The notes under the pieces are model-generated. The model saw nothing but the letters and a program-made list of their open reading frames with translations, had not been told where the DNA came from and made no database searches. The translations under genes were made by a program, and so were the position numbers. This document shows, piece after piece, positions 50,539 through 61,907 of a DNA stretch of 64,000 nucleotides (position 1 is its first letter; each line of letters starts with the position of its first letter). Source of the DNA: Streptomyces sp. NBC_00370 (GTDB lineage: Bacteria > Actinomycetota > Actinomycetes > Streptomycetales > Streptomycetaceae); NCBI RefSeq assembly GCF_036084755.1, contig NZ_CP107968.1, positions 8,068,001-8,132,000 of the forward strand, written 5' to 3'.

Positions 50539-51687
50539 ATGACCCCGCACGCGTCAGGGACCGGCCACCTGCTGGTGGACTGGGCCACGTTCCCGCCCGT
50601 CGGCCATGTGATCGAGGGCCTGCAGATCGCCGGCGCCTACGCCGCCGCGTACCCGCACCTGCCGGTCTCCCTGGCACTGCATCGCCGCGCGCCGGTGGAA
50701 CTCGCCGACTGCTGCGACTTCCTGGCCGCCCACTACACCGTCGACTACGACGTGGCGGGCACGTCCCTCCCGGACGACGTCTTCGCCGCCGTCCCACCGG
50801 ACTGGCGGTGGACCTACCGCTGCTACATGCGGGACGACCCGGCCAACCAGGCCGCGTTCCCCCAACTGGCACGTCTGTCGGCCGCCGCCGCCGCGTACTT
50901 CGGCACGCCCAGGGACGCCCCGGGTCTCAGCCACCTCCCTGAGCACCCACTGCGACTGAAGCTGCCGGAGGACGCGCGGCGAGCGGCACATGACGTCCTC
51001 GGCGCGGTATCCGCGGGGACTCCGGTCCTGGCCGTCCTGACCAGTGGCGGCGGCAACCGCGAGGCGTACCCCTCCACCGGCTCATGGCTGCTGATGCTGC
51101 GCGAACTGCGCGCCGCCTGGCCGCAGGCGGTCATCGTCCTGGTCGGGAAGACCGCAGGCGCGCACGGGCGCCGCTCCAGCGCCATGCCGCGCGCCGAGGT
51201 CGCGGCGCTGATGGCGGCGGTCGGCGCCGTGGACGGTTACGACCTACCCCTGCTCGTGCAACTCGCCCTCGTACAGCGGGCGGCGCTGCTGCTCTCCCCA
51301 CACTCGGGATTCGGCTTCGCCGCGCTCGCCGTGGGCACGCCGTGGCTCACGCTGTCGGGAGGGCCGCACTTCGAGTACTTCCACAACGGCGTCCCGTTCC
51401 ACTCACTCGTCCCCGACACCTCGCGGTTCCCCGCGTTCGGCGGCGCCACGCACGTGGTGGCGGCCGACAGCGACGGCAGCGGGCCGCGCGAGGCGTCGAT
51501 GACGCGCGAGCGGGTGACCGGGGCCCTGCCGGAACTGCTCGAAGCGGCGGCGTCCCTCGTCGCGGGGAGGCTGACGTACGAGGAGTGCCTCGCCGCCTAC
51601 TTCCCGCGCCTCCAGGGCGCGTTGGGCGGGGACGTCTCGGCGCTGAGCTCCTGGGACAACGTGCATCTCAGGTTCGTCCGCGGCTGA
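50539..51687 (+). CDS. GT9-like (ADP-heptose heptosyltransferase-like) protein
   Basis: This is a 382-residue GT-B-type protein resembling the glycosyltransferase family 9 (heptosyltransferase-like). The C-terminal half has the donor-side features VLAVLTSGGGNREAYPSTGSW (about 165-185) and LLLSPHSGFGFAALAVGTPWLTLSGG (about 250-280). Streptomyces has no LPS, so heptose transfer in its usual sense is unlikely; the donor and acceptor are unknown. ATG 50539 follows GGAGA (eight bases). No signal peptide or membrane helix is seen. It is convergent with the methyltransferase gene, with a 20-base overlap of 3' ends. Confidence 0.7.
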   Translation: MTPHASGTGHLLVDWATFPPVGHVIEGLQIAGAYAAAYPHLPVSLALHRRAPVELADCCDFLAAHYTVDYDVAGTSLPDDVFAAVPPDWRWTYRCYMRDDPANQAAFPQLARLSAAAAAYFGTPRDAPGLSHLPEHPLRLKLPEDARRAAHDVLGAVSAGTPVLAVLTSGGGNREAYPSTGSWLLMLRELRAAWPQAVIVLVGKTAGAHGRRSSAMPRAEVAALMAAVGAVDGYDLPLLVQLALVQRAALLLSPHSGFGFAALAVGTPWLTLSGGPHFEYFHNGVPFHSLVPDTSRFPAFGGATHVVAADSDGSGPREASMTRERVTGALPELLEAAASLVAGRLTYEECLAAYFPRLQGALGGDVSALSSWDNVHLRFVRG

Positions 51688-52522
51688 CGCCTCGCCGGAG
51701 CCGTAAGGGTTTGACGCCGACACCCGCCAGGCCGTGCAGGGTGGCCGGGTCGAGGTCGTCGTCCGGGGTGTCGGGGCGCCAGTGGGGGAGTGGCACGATG
51801 CCGGGGTCCACGAGGTCGAAGCCCGCGAAGAACGGCTCCAGTTCGGTGGCCGAGCGCATGATCAGGGGGGTCGTCGTGCGGCGGTAGATCTGCTGAACAG
51901 CCTCCTGGCCGGAGGGAGTCGGCCCGTTCTCCAGCGTGGCGTGCGTGATGACGACGACGCTCCCGGGCGCCAGCGCGTCGCGCAGGGCCGCGATGATCTC
52001 GGTGGGCCGGTCGCCATCGTGCAGGAAGTGCGTGATCGCGACCAGCATGAGCGCGACGGGCCGGTCGAAGTCCAGCAGCCGGCGGGTCTCCGGGTGGTCG
52101 AGGACGGAGCTGGGGTCACGCAGGTCGGCGTTGGCGATGGTGGCGTTGTCGTTCCCCGCCAGTACCGCGCGGCTGTGCGTGACGGCGACGGGGTCGTTGT
52201 CGACGTAGACGACACGGGCGTCGGGCCGGGCCCGCTGGACCGCCTCGTGGACACTGCCGAACGTCGGGATGCCCGAACCGATGTCGAGGAACTGGCTGAT
52301 GCCCCGGTCCGTGGCGAACCGCAGCGCGCGGTGCATGACCGCCCGGTTGGCGCGGCCGATCGCCGGGATCCCAGGCATGGCCTCGACAGCCGCTCTGGCC
52401 GCCGCCCTGTCGACCTCGAAGTTGTGCGAGCCGCCGAGGAAGTAGTCGTATATCCGTGAGGCGTTGGGCTTGGTGATGTCGACGTCCTCCGGTGCCCAGG
52501 AGGGCCGGGCGGTCTCGGTCAC
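51668..52522 (-). CDS. SAM-dependent methyltransferase of the DUF574 family
   Basis: This is a 284-residue actinomycete protein with the DUF574 (S-adenosyl methyltransferase) layout. The N-terminal marks are DITKPNASRIYDYFLGGSHNF, motif I is FLDIGSGIPTFGSVHEAV near residue 80, and the acidic motif is VVYVDNDPVAV. The family is large and expanded in Streptomyces, and its substrates are mostly unknown. GTG 52522 is the family start, behind GGAG. It is monocistronic. The 177-base gap up to the hydroxylase gene has divergent promoters; no operator could be named. Confidence 0.9.
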   Translation of the reverse strand: MTETARPSWAPEDVDITKPNASRIYDYFLGGSHNFEVDRAAARAAVEAMPGIPAIGRANRAVMHRALRFATDRGISQFLDIGSGIPTFGSVHEAVQRARPDARVVYVDNDPVAVTHSRAVLAGNDNATIANADLRDPSSVLDHPETRRLLDFDRPVALMLVAITHFLHDGDRPTEIIAALRDALAPGSVVVITHATLENGPTPSGQEAVQQIYRRTTTPLIMRSATELEPFFAGFDLVDPGIVPLPHWRPDTPDDDLDPATLHGLAGVGVKPLRLRRGVSRGRT

Positions 52523-52700
52523 GGTCGGTGTCTCCAGGTGGTCGGGCCGGCAAGGCGTCCGGCGGGATCGTGGACAGGGCGCTGCGCACGAGGCTACTGA
52601 CCGCGTGTTCGCCGGGATACGGCAACCCGGAAAATCGGACGCCCGCCATCTCCCCTTCCGGTGCTCTACGTTGGGTCATCCGGCGGATTGAGGAGAGCGC

Positions 52701-53885
52701 GTGACCGAGGAGTTGGGCGACGGGTTCACGGTCGTGGTCGTCGGGGCGGGCCCTGCGGGCCTCACCGCCGCGGTGCTGTTGCAGACGTCAGGCATCCGGA
52801 CCGTCGTGCTGGAGCGGCAGTCCCGCTCCTACGTCGAGGGCAGACAGCGCGCCGGCATCGTCGACACGAGCGCGGTGCGGATGTTCCAGGAATGGGGACT
52901 GGCGGACGAGGTACTGGGCGGGATCCCGTTCGACGGGGTCCTGGAGGTACGGGTCGACGGCCGCAGCCGCTTCATCGACGAGGGCGACATCGGCGACGGC
53001 GTGAAGGCGCGGCTCTGCCCCCAACAGGTCCTGGTCAAGCGGCTCGCCACCAGGTATCTCCAGGGCGGCGGGGACCTGCGGTTCGAGGCGGCTGCGGTGG
53101 CGCTGTCCGGGATCGACGGCGAGCGGCCCACCGTCACCTACCGTGACGCGGACGGCGTGTCGCACTCGCTCGCCGCCGATTTCGTCGCGGGCTGTGACGG
53201 CGACCGGGGCGTGTCCCGGCAGGCCATGCCCGAGGGCAGCCAGCTGACGTATCCGTACGACCACGGCGTCGCCCATCTCACCGTCCTGGCCGAAGCCCCG
53301 CCCCCGGCCCGTCCGTTGCTCGCGGTGAGTACGCACGGCTACGCCGCCCACTTCCCGCGCGGCCCGCACGCCAGCCGTTTCTACGTCCAGTGCTCCCCGG
53401 ACGACCAGGTGGCGGACTGGCCGCACGACAGGATCTGGGACCAGCTGCGCGCCCGGCTCGGCCGGGCGGATCTGGCCGGAGGACCCATCAACGACCTGGA
53501 GGTCTTCCGGCTCAGAAGCGTCATGCGTGAACCGATCAGCCACGGCCGGCTCTTCCTGCTGGGCGACGCCGCCCATGTCATCTCACCCATGGGCGCCAAG
53601 GGCATGAACCTCGCGCTGTACGAGGCCGACGTCTTCGCCCGCGCCGTCGGGGACTTCGTCCGGGGCGACGGCGCGGCGCTGGCCGCCTACTCCCAGGTGT
53701 GTGTCGAACGGTCCTGGAACTACCAGGAGTTCTCGCACTGGATGACGGAGATGCTGCACGACTCCGGCGACACCTCACGCGTCGGCCCGTTCCGCGGACG
53801 CATGGCGCGCGCCAGACTGGAGCGGCTGTTCACATCAGGACGCGCCTCCGCCGCGTTCGCCGAGCTGATGGCGGGCCTGGGCTGA
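52701..53885 (+). CDS. 4-Hydroxybenzoate 3-monooxygenase-like flavoprotein (PobA family)
   Basis: This is a 394-residue class A flavin monooxygenase that follows PobA along its whole length. The FAD dinucleotide motif is VVVGAGPAGLTAAVLL, the substrate-loop motif EGRQRAGIVDTS matches PobA's GRIRAGV block, the DG motif is VAGCDGDRGVSRQ and the second FAD motif is LFLLGDAAHVISPMGAKGMNLA. It should add a hydroxyl to an aromatic ring ortho to an existing phenol, with NADPH; 4-hydroxybenzoate to protocatechuate is the family reaction, but the exact substrate is inferred. GTG 52701 follows GAGGAG. A PobR-like regulator or protocatechuate ring-cleavage genes are not adjacent. Confidence 0.88.
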   Translation: MTEELGDGFTVVVVGAGPAGLTAAVLLQTSGIRTVVLERQSRSYVEGRQRAGIVDTSAVRMFQEWGLADEVLGGIPFDGVLEVRVDGRSRFIDEGDIGDGVKARLCPQQVLVKRLATRYLQGGGDLRFEAAAVALSGIDGERPTVTYRDADGVSHSLAADFVAGCDGDRGVSRQAMPEGSQLTYPYDHGVAHLTVLAEAPPPARPLLAVSTHGYAAHFPRGPHASRFYVQCSPDDQVADWPHDRIWDQLRARLGRADLAGGPINDLEVFRLRSVMREPISHGRLFLLGDAAHVISPMGAKGMNLALYEADVFARAVGDFVRGDGAALAAYSQVCVERSWNYQEFSHWMTEMLHDSGDTSRVGPFRGRMARARLERLFTSGRASAAFAELMAGLG

Positions 53886-53937
53886 CCGGGGCGGTCGACC
53901 GGGGCAGCGGGCCCACCACCACGCGCCGGTACGGGAG

Positions 53938-55581
53938 TCAGAGCAGGTCCCGCACCTCGTCGGCGGCGACATCCTGGAGATCCTCCGCGAGCAGCAGCCA
54001 GCGGGTGACGCCGATCGACTCCAGGAACGCCAGGTCGTGCCCCGCGATCAGCAGAGCGCCCTCGTACGAGCCGAGCGCGCTCGTCAGCTGACGCACGCTT
54101 GCCATGTCGAGGTTGTTGGTCGGCTCGTCCAGCATCAGCAGCTGGGGCGCCGGGGCCGCCAGCATCATCGCGGCGAGCGCGGCGCGGAAGCGCTCGCCGC
54201 CGGACAGGGTGCCGGCCGGCTGTTCCGCGCGCGCCCCCTTGAAGAGGAAGCGGGCGAGCTGTGAGCGGATGTGGTTGTCGGTGACACCGGGCGCCAGCCG
54301 GGCCACGTTGGCCGCGACGCTCAGCTCGTCGTCCAGCACGTCGAGCCGCTGCGGCAGGAAGCGCAGCGGCACGAACGTCCTGGCCTCACCGGACACCGGG
54401 GCCAGCTCGCCGGTGAGCGTGCGCAGCAACGTGGTCTTGCCCGCGCCGTTGCGCCCGACAAGGGCGATGCGCTCGGGCCCGTGCACCTCCAGATCGCCCG
54501 AGACGAGTTTGCCGAACCGGGGCCGCAGGTCACGCAGGCTCAGGACGGTACGGCCTGCCGGGACCGCGGTGTGCGGCAGACTCACCCGGATCTCCGCCTC
54601 GGCGCGGACCGCGTCCGCCGCTTCCTCGCGGCGCTCACGCGCCTCGTTGAGCCTGTCCTCGTGCACCCCGCGCAGCTTGTCGCCCGACTCCTGCGAGGAC
54701 CGCTTCAGCTCGCCGGCGACGATCCTGGATGCCCGCCGCTGGCCGTCCATCTTCTTGTTGTTCCGCTGCCGGCGGGCCAGTTTCACCTGGGTCTCCTCCA
54801 ACTCGCGCTTCTGCCGCCGTACGTCCGCCTCGGCCGACCGCAACGTCCGCCCCGCCGCCTCCTGTTCGGTGGCCCGCGCCTCCTGGTACGCCGACCAGCC
54901 GCCCCCGTACCAGCTGACCGACCCGGAGCGCAGCTCGGCGATCCGGTCGACACGTTCGAGCAGGTCCCGGTCGTGACTGACGACGACCAGGACGCCCGAA
55001 CGCCACGAGTCCACGGCCTCGTAGAGTCGGCGGCGCGCGAACAGGTCGAGGTTGTTGGTCGGTTCGTCCAGCAGCAGCACGTCAGGGCGCTCCAGCAGCA
55101 GCGCGGCCAGCCGCAGCAGCACGGTCTCGCCGCCGGACATCTCGCCGACGGTACGGTCCAGTTCGACCTCGTCGAGGCCGAGCGAGCCCAGGGTCGCCAG
55201 GGCCCGCTCCTCGACGTCCCAGTCGTCGCCGATCGTCTCGAAGTGCTCGTCGCGTACGTCCCCGGCCTCGACGGCGCGTACCGCCGACCGACGTTCGGCG
55301 ATGCCCAGGGCCTGGTCGACGCGCATGGCCGTGTCGAGGGTGAGGTTCTGCGGAAGGTACGCCAGGCTCCCCGCCACGGTCACCGACCCCTGAGAGGGGC
55401 GCAGTTGACCGGCCAGCAGCCGCAGCAGGGTGGATTTGCCGGAGCCGTTGTCACCGACCAGACCGTTACGGCCACGGCCGATGGAGAGGTTGAGTCCGTC
55501 GAAGACGCCCGTGCCGTCCGCCCATCGGTAGGACAGGGCGGAGCAGGTCACGGAAGCGCCGGATGTGATGGGTGTCGCCAT
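53938..55581 (-). CDS. ABC-F family ribosome-associated ATPase
   Basis: This is a 547-residue protein with two ABC ATPase domains and no membrane segment. Domain 1 has GDNGSGKST, the signature MSGGETVLL and Walker B LLLDEPTNNLD. Domain 2 has GRNGAGKTT, LSGGERFRA and LMLDEPTNNLD. The linker between them (about 225-330) is charged and helical (the P-site tRNA-interaction region). ABC-F proteins act on ribosomes; some protect them from antibiotics, others help translation. ATG 55581 is chosen because it begins the first ATPase domain; the upstream frame has no good start. A 250-base leader with a likely promoter precedes it and may hold an antibiotic-responsive attenuator. Confidence 0.9.
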   Translation of the reverse strand: MATPITSGASVTCSALSYRWADGTGVFDGLNLSIGRGRNGLVGDNGSGKSTLLRLLAGQLRPSQGSVTVAGSLAYLPQNLTLDTAMRVDQALGIAERRSAVRAVEAGDVRDEHFETIGDDWDVEERALATLGSLGLDEVELDRTVGEMSGGETVLLRLAALLLERPDVLLLDEPTNNLDLFARRRLYEAVDSWRSGVLVVVSHDRDLLERVDRIAELRSGSVSWYGGGWSAYQEARATEQEAAGRTLRSAEADVRRQKRELEETQVKLARRQRNNKKMDGQRRASRIVAGELKRSSQESGDKLRGVHEDRLNEARERREEAADAVRAEAEIRVSLPHTAVPAGRTVLSLRDLRPRFGKLVSGDLEVHGPERIALVGRNGAGKTTLLRTLTGELAPVSGEARTFVPLRFLPQRLDVLDDELSVAANVARLAPGVTDNHIRSQLARFLFKGARAEQPAGTLSGGERFRAALAAMMLAAPAPQLLMLDEPTNNLDMASVRQLTSALGSYEGALLIAGHDLAFLESIGVTRWLLLAEDLQDVAADEVRDLL

Positions 55582-55989
55582 GATGGTTCTCGCAGTCGCA
55601 AGCGCGGTGGACGGGGGGCTTCGTATGCGAGCACCACGCGGCGACCGAACCGGGAGAGGCAGGTGTGACGGTCCCCTGAAGAAGGGCGGACCGGTCATGG
55701 CACCGAGGTCGCATCCACGCGGGGTCACGCGGCGGGCAGAGCCGCAGCGGCGTGACAGGCGTACGGCGGGAGCCGCACGGCGTGATGATCGCGAACCTCA
55801 GATGCGCAACGTCCACCTCGATCGGAGACAACAGAGACACACCGACCTTACCGATCAGGCGCGGTGAAGGCAACGCGCGCCTGATCCGCCGGGCGGGCGG
55901 TCCCCGATCCGTCGGACGGGCGGTCGTGGCATGATCTGCGGTCAGGCACAGTGCCGGTGCTGTGCGGATGTCGGCCGGAGCGCGTGGAC
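55582..55989. promoter_or_regulatory. Long leader of the ABC-F gene and divergent promoter region
   Basis: This 408-base gap separates the ABC-F gene from the PMT-family gene. On the minus strand, TTGCCT (55868-55873) and ACCTTA-complement TAAGGT (55845-55850) with a 17-base spacer form a good promoter about 260 bases before the ABC-F start. Just behind it a 14-codon frame (55842-55798, MCLCCLRSRWTLRI, Cys and Leu rich) could be a leader peptide, though it starts only two bases after the -10 box. A hairpin CGTACGGC-GGGA-GCCGCACG (55760-55779, one mismatch) lies farther on. I see no other gene here. Confidence 0.4.
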
Positions 55990-57654
55990 ATGACGCAACA
56001 GGCGTACCCGTGGCACCGGTTCGGCCGGCCGCGGTGGCTCGGCCGGTGGCGGCTGCCGCTCGCCGTGTGCGTGCTGCTCGCCGGGATGGCCGTGGCGATG
56101 GTCACCACCGCCGTCGAGCAGACCCCGACCATCGACGAACCGGTCTACGTCGGCACAGCGGTGGTCTACGCACAGCAGCACAGCCTCCGGTACAACCCCG
56201 AACACCCGCCGCTGGGCAAGCTGATCATCGCGGCCGGGACCGCCTTCGCCCGTCCCCACCTCGATCCGGCTTTCACGGGCGACCAGACGGCGCTCGGAAG
56301 ACGGTTGCTGTACGAATCGGGCAACGACCCCTGGCGGCTGATGCTGCTGGCGCGGCTGCCGGTGATCGCGCTGACCCTGCTCTTCGGACTGGTCGTTCTC
56401 GCCTTCGCGCGTGATCTCACCGGTCCCGTCGGCGGGCTGCTGGCGCTCGCGCTGTACGTGTTCTCGCCCGACCTGATCGCGCACGGATCGCTGGCCACCC
56501 TCGACGTACCGGCGGCCGCCTTCCTGCTGACGTCGGTATGGCTGCTGTGGCGGGCGCGGCTGCGGCCGTACCGCTACCTGCCGCTCGCCGGGCTCGCGAT
56601 CGGCGCGGCGGCGGCCACGAAGATGAGCGCACTGCCCGCCGTGCCGGTGCTGCTGCTCCTCGTCGTCCTGTCGGTGTGGCGGGGCCGCCGGTCGCAGGAC
56701 CCGGACCGGCCCGGAGCGGCGCGGATCCTGGCGTACGGCGTGGCTGCGGCGGCCGGTGTCGCGGTCCTCGCTCTCGCCGTGGTGTGGGTGAGCTATCTCG
56801 CCGTCGACCCCCGGCTGCGCTGGACGACACCCGGGGACGTGCCGGCCGTCCACGGGCTGCGCGGACTCGCCGTGGACCTGCTGCCGCTGCCGGAACCGTA
56901 CCGGGACGGTCTGCGCGTCCAGTTCGGCTTCGAGGACACCACGTTCGGCGGGTTCCTCTTCGGCAGGCACTACCAGGGCAATCTCTGGTACTACGTCCCG
57001 GCAGCGCTGCTGGTGAAGACGCCGCTCGGACTGCTCGCCCTGTGGGCGGCCGGTGCGGCGGCGCTGCTGCGGTCGGGCCGGCTGCGGCCCGCCGTGCCGT
57101 ACGTCCTCGTCCCCGCCGCCCTGCTGCTGGCGGTGGCCATGACCGGGGCGCGGGACTTCGGCACGCGCTACGTCATCTTCCTGCCGATGTTCCTGGCCGT
57201 GGCCGCCGCCGGTGTGACGGTCGTACGGCTGCGGTGGGCGCAGGTCGCCGTCTGGGCGGCTGTCCTGTTCGCCGTGGTCAGTTCGCTGCGTACGTTCCCG
57301 TACTACCTGCCGTACTCCAACGAGGCGTTCGGCGGTCCTGCCGAGACCCATCTGCGGCTGCACGACTCGAACGTCGACTGGGGCCAGGACCTGGGCCGGC
57401 TCGCCGACCGGCTGCGCGAGCGGTATCCGGGCGAGCGGATCTGGCTCGTCTACAAGGGCAGCGGCGTGCCGTCCTTCTACGGCATCGAAGCCTCCGACCC
57501 GCGCCGCACACCCCCCGACGAGGTGCGCGGACTGCTCGTCGTCTCGGACTCGTCGGTCGCCAAGGCCGAAGGCCGGCTGGCGGCACTGATCAGGAGCAGC
57601 GAGCCGATCGACGAGGTCGGCCACTCGATCACGGTCTACCGCCGCCCGTCCTGA
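55990..57654 (+). CDS. PMT/ArnT-type membrane glycosyltransferase (phospholipid-carrier dependent)
   Basis: This is a 554-residue polytopic membrane protein of the PMT (GT39/GT83-like) superfamily. The catalytic loop between the first two helices carries TIDEPVYVGTA (acidic Asp-Glu pair) and HPPLGK (conserved in the family); about eleven helices follow, then a C-terminal extracytoplasmic part from about residue 435 (SNEAFGGPAETHLRLHDSNVDWGQDLGRL). It likely transfers a sugar from a polyprenyl-phosphate donor to a protein or envelope acceptor outside the membrane. ATG 55990 is chosen for a direct start into the first helix region, with GGAG upstream. It is monocistronic; the acceptor is unknown. 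Confidence 0.88.
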   Translation: MTQQAYPWHRFGRPRWLGRWRLPLAVCVLLAGMAVAMVTTAVEQTPTIDEPVYVGTAVVYAQQHSLRYNPEHPPLGKLIIAAGTAFARPHLDPAFTGDQTALGRRLLYESGNDPWRLMLLARLPVIALTLLFGLVVLAFARDLTGPVGGLLALALYVFSPDLIAHGSLATLDVPAAAFLLTSVWLLWRARLRPYRYLPLAGLAIGAAAATKMSALPAVPVLLLLVVLSVWRGRRSQDPDRPGAARILAYGVAAAAGVAVLALAVVWVSYLAVDPRLRWTTPGDVPAVHGLRGLAVDLLPLPEPYRDGLRVQFGFEDTTFGGFLFGRHYQGNLWYYVPAALLVKTPLGLLALWAAGAAALLRSGRLRPAVPYVLVPAALLLAVAMTGARDFGTRYVIFLPMFLAVAAAGVTVVRLRWAQVAVWAAVLFAVVSSLRTFPYYLPYSNEAFGGPAETHLRLHDSNVDWGQDLGRLADRLRERYPGERIWLVYKGSGVPSFYGIEASDPRRTPPDEVRGLLVVSDSSVAKAEGRLAALIRSSEPIDEVGHSITVYRRPS

Positions 57655-57728
57655 CCGGTTGCCGCCCTGACCAGGCGAGTTGTCCGTGCTCGGAGGCGTT
57701 GTCAGTGGCGGGTGGAATCCTGAACGCC

Positions 57729-57995
57729 ATGGACGAACTGATGCGGCGGCGCGTCTACGGCGCCGACCACGAGGACCCCGATCCGGGGCCGAAACCGGGC
57801 CATGTCTACCGGGAACTGGTCGCGGGTCCGCTGGACGGGCTGCTGCTCGACGTCACGGGGTGGACGGACCAGCAGCTGTGGGAAGGCAGCGCACTGCCGA
57901 CGGAGATAGGCGCGTACGGGGCCGGCGGACGGGCCCTGTACGGACCCCGGCCCAGCGATCCGCGCCGCTGGGACTGGGAGGGGGACACGCCCTGA
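57729..57995 (+). CDS. Small hypothetical protein
   Basis: This is an 88-residue soluble protein with no recognised family. It has an N-terminal MRRRVYGADHEDPD block, a middle GHVYRELVAGPLDGLLLDVTGW that resembles a common small actinomycete family, and an acidic C-terminus rich in Gly, Pro and Trp. ATG 57729 lies 74 bases behind the PMT-family gene; no strong ribosome site is seen. Codon use follows the local bias, so it is probably coding. No function can be stated. Confidence 0.6.
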   Translation: MDELMRRRVYGADHEDPDPGPKPGHVYRELVAGPLDGLLLDVTGWTDQQLWEGSALPTEIGAYGAGGRALYGPRPSDPRRWDWEGDTP

Positions 57996-58046
57996 GACGG
58001 GGCGCGCCGTGGCGGGCGGCGCCGTTGCCGTCCGGTGGTGCGGGCG

Positions 58047-58676
58047 TCACTCCTCGTCCCGCTCCCGCGCCGTCTCCTCGGCCACCTGGTGCAGCGTCCT
58101 GCCGGTACGCGCCGAGCGGGCCCGCCGCGGGTCGGGCGCGGCCGAGCCGTGCGGGGCGCCGTCGGTGCCGGTCTTCTTCCTCACCAGCAGCCAGGCCTCC
58201 TTCTCCGGACCCGTCCCGTCCCGGAACCGGGTGAGGGCGAAAGCGCCGCGCAGCTTCGTCCCGTACAGCCGGAACGACGCGTGCCCGTGCTCCAGCGCGC
58301 GCCGGAAGGAGTCCGGGTCCCCGCCGTCCCCGAGCGGCCGGTAGGTGCCCTGGTCCCAGACGATGACCGCGCCCGCGCCGTACTGGCCACCGGCGATGAC
58401 ACCCTCGTACTCCCGGTACTCCAGCGGATGGTCCTCCGTGGGCACGGCCAGCCGCTTTTCGCTCGGCTCAGCGGGCGGTCCCTTCGGCACCGACCAGGAT
58501 TTCAGCACACCGTCCACCTCCAGCCGGAAGTCGAAGTGCATGGTGCTTGCGTCATGGATCTGGATCACGAACGACGGATCGTCCCCGGACGGCGCGTCCG
58601 CACCGCGCGGCTCGTCGGTCGCGCCGAAGTGCCGCTTGTCGCGGTACCGCCCCAGCTTGTCGGGCTCGTCGGCCAC
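58047..58676 (-). CDS. Stand-alone LigD-type 3'-phosphoesterase-domain protein
   Basis: This is a 209-residue protein that matches the N-terminal phosphoesterase (PE) domain of the multi-domain end-joining ligase LigD. Family marks are IQIHDASTMHFDFRLE, LKSWSVPKGP and EDHPLEYREYEG; the catalytic His residues fall in HDAS and DHPL. The domain trims 3' ends during non-homologous end joining. There is no ligase or polymerase domain, as in other stand-alone copies. GTG 58676 is the expected start. The C-terminal 40 residues are Arg-rich and basic. It is monocistronic and divergent from the Clp-like gene. The 253-base gap to that gene shows nothing clear. Confidence 0.87.
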   Translation of the reverse strand: MADEPDKLGRYRDKRHFGATDEPRGADAPSGDDPSFVIQIHDASTMHFDFRLEVDGVLKSWSVPKGPPAEPSEKRLAVPTEDHPLEYREYEGVIAGGQYGAGAVIVWDQGTYRPLGDGGDPDSFRRALEHGHASFRLYGTKLRGAFALTRFRDGTGPEKEAWLLVRKKTGTDGAPHGSAAPDPRRARSARTGRTLHQVAEETARERDEE

Positions 58677-58929
58677 AGCGGATCCTCTCGGACGGCGCAG
58701 GCCGTCGTCTGGTGCGAAGGTGGAAGGGCACGGTCAGCCTGGTGCGGCCGACACGATTCGGTCCGTGTGTCCGACGGTAAGCGGCCATGCCGGTACCGCA
58801 ACCCCGTTCGCCGGGGGAGCCCGGCGCCGGTGGGGCGTGGAGCCGCCGAAGACGCGCCAGAGCCGGCCAAGACCCCGACAGCTCAGCTGGTCGCGGCACC
58901 GACCCGTCGCGACCGCGGAACGGACGCAC

Positions 58930-61512
<2,583 letters not shown>

Positions 61513-61540
61513 CCGCAGGGGTTCGGGGCACTCGACCGGC

Positions 61541-61861
61541 ATGAACTCGACGCATTGGGACCTTGCTTCATCTCCCGGCCTGACCGGCGTCATCCTGCCC
61601 GTGGTGGGTCTTGTCGTGGTGGTCGTCCTCATCGCGGCCGTCGTCTGGGGACGGCGTTCGAAGGCGGCCGAAGCCCGGCCGCCGCGCCCCGAGGAACAGC
61701 CGCGACTGCCGGAGAGCGGCCCGGTCGGCGAGGTCATGGAGGAGCGCGAGCCGAACGAGGTGCCCCGCCAGGAGCACGACAGGCTGACCCCGACCCAGCT
61801 GGGCGGCACCAGCCCCGTGCGTCCCGGCGATCGCAAGGACTCCGACGACCCCGGCCACTGA
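61541..61861 (+). CDS. Small membrane-anchored DUF6479-like protein
   Basis: This is a 106-residue protein with one N-terminal hydrophobic helix (about 14-36, GVILPVVGLVVVVVLIAAVVW), a basic stop-transfer (GRRSK) and a charged, Pro/Glu-rich C-terminal half. The arrangement matches a small family often called DUF6479 in Streptomyces. ATG 61541 lies 28 bases behind the Clp-like gene; no strong ribosome site is seen. The function is unknown; the C-terminal half lies in the cytoplasm if the helix is a signal anchor. Confidence 0.75.
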   Translation: MNSTHWDLASSPGLTGVILPVVGLVVVVVLIAAVVWGRRSKAAEARPPRPEEQPRLPESGPVGEVMEEREPNEVPRQEHDRLTPTQLGGTSPVRPGDRKDSDDPGH

Positions 61862-61907
61862 CCCCGCTCGGCCCGGCATCCGGGGGGCGTGCGCCCGCGA
61901 CGCCTCC

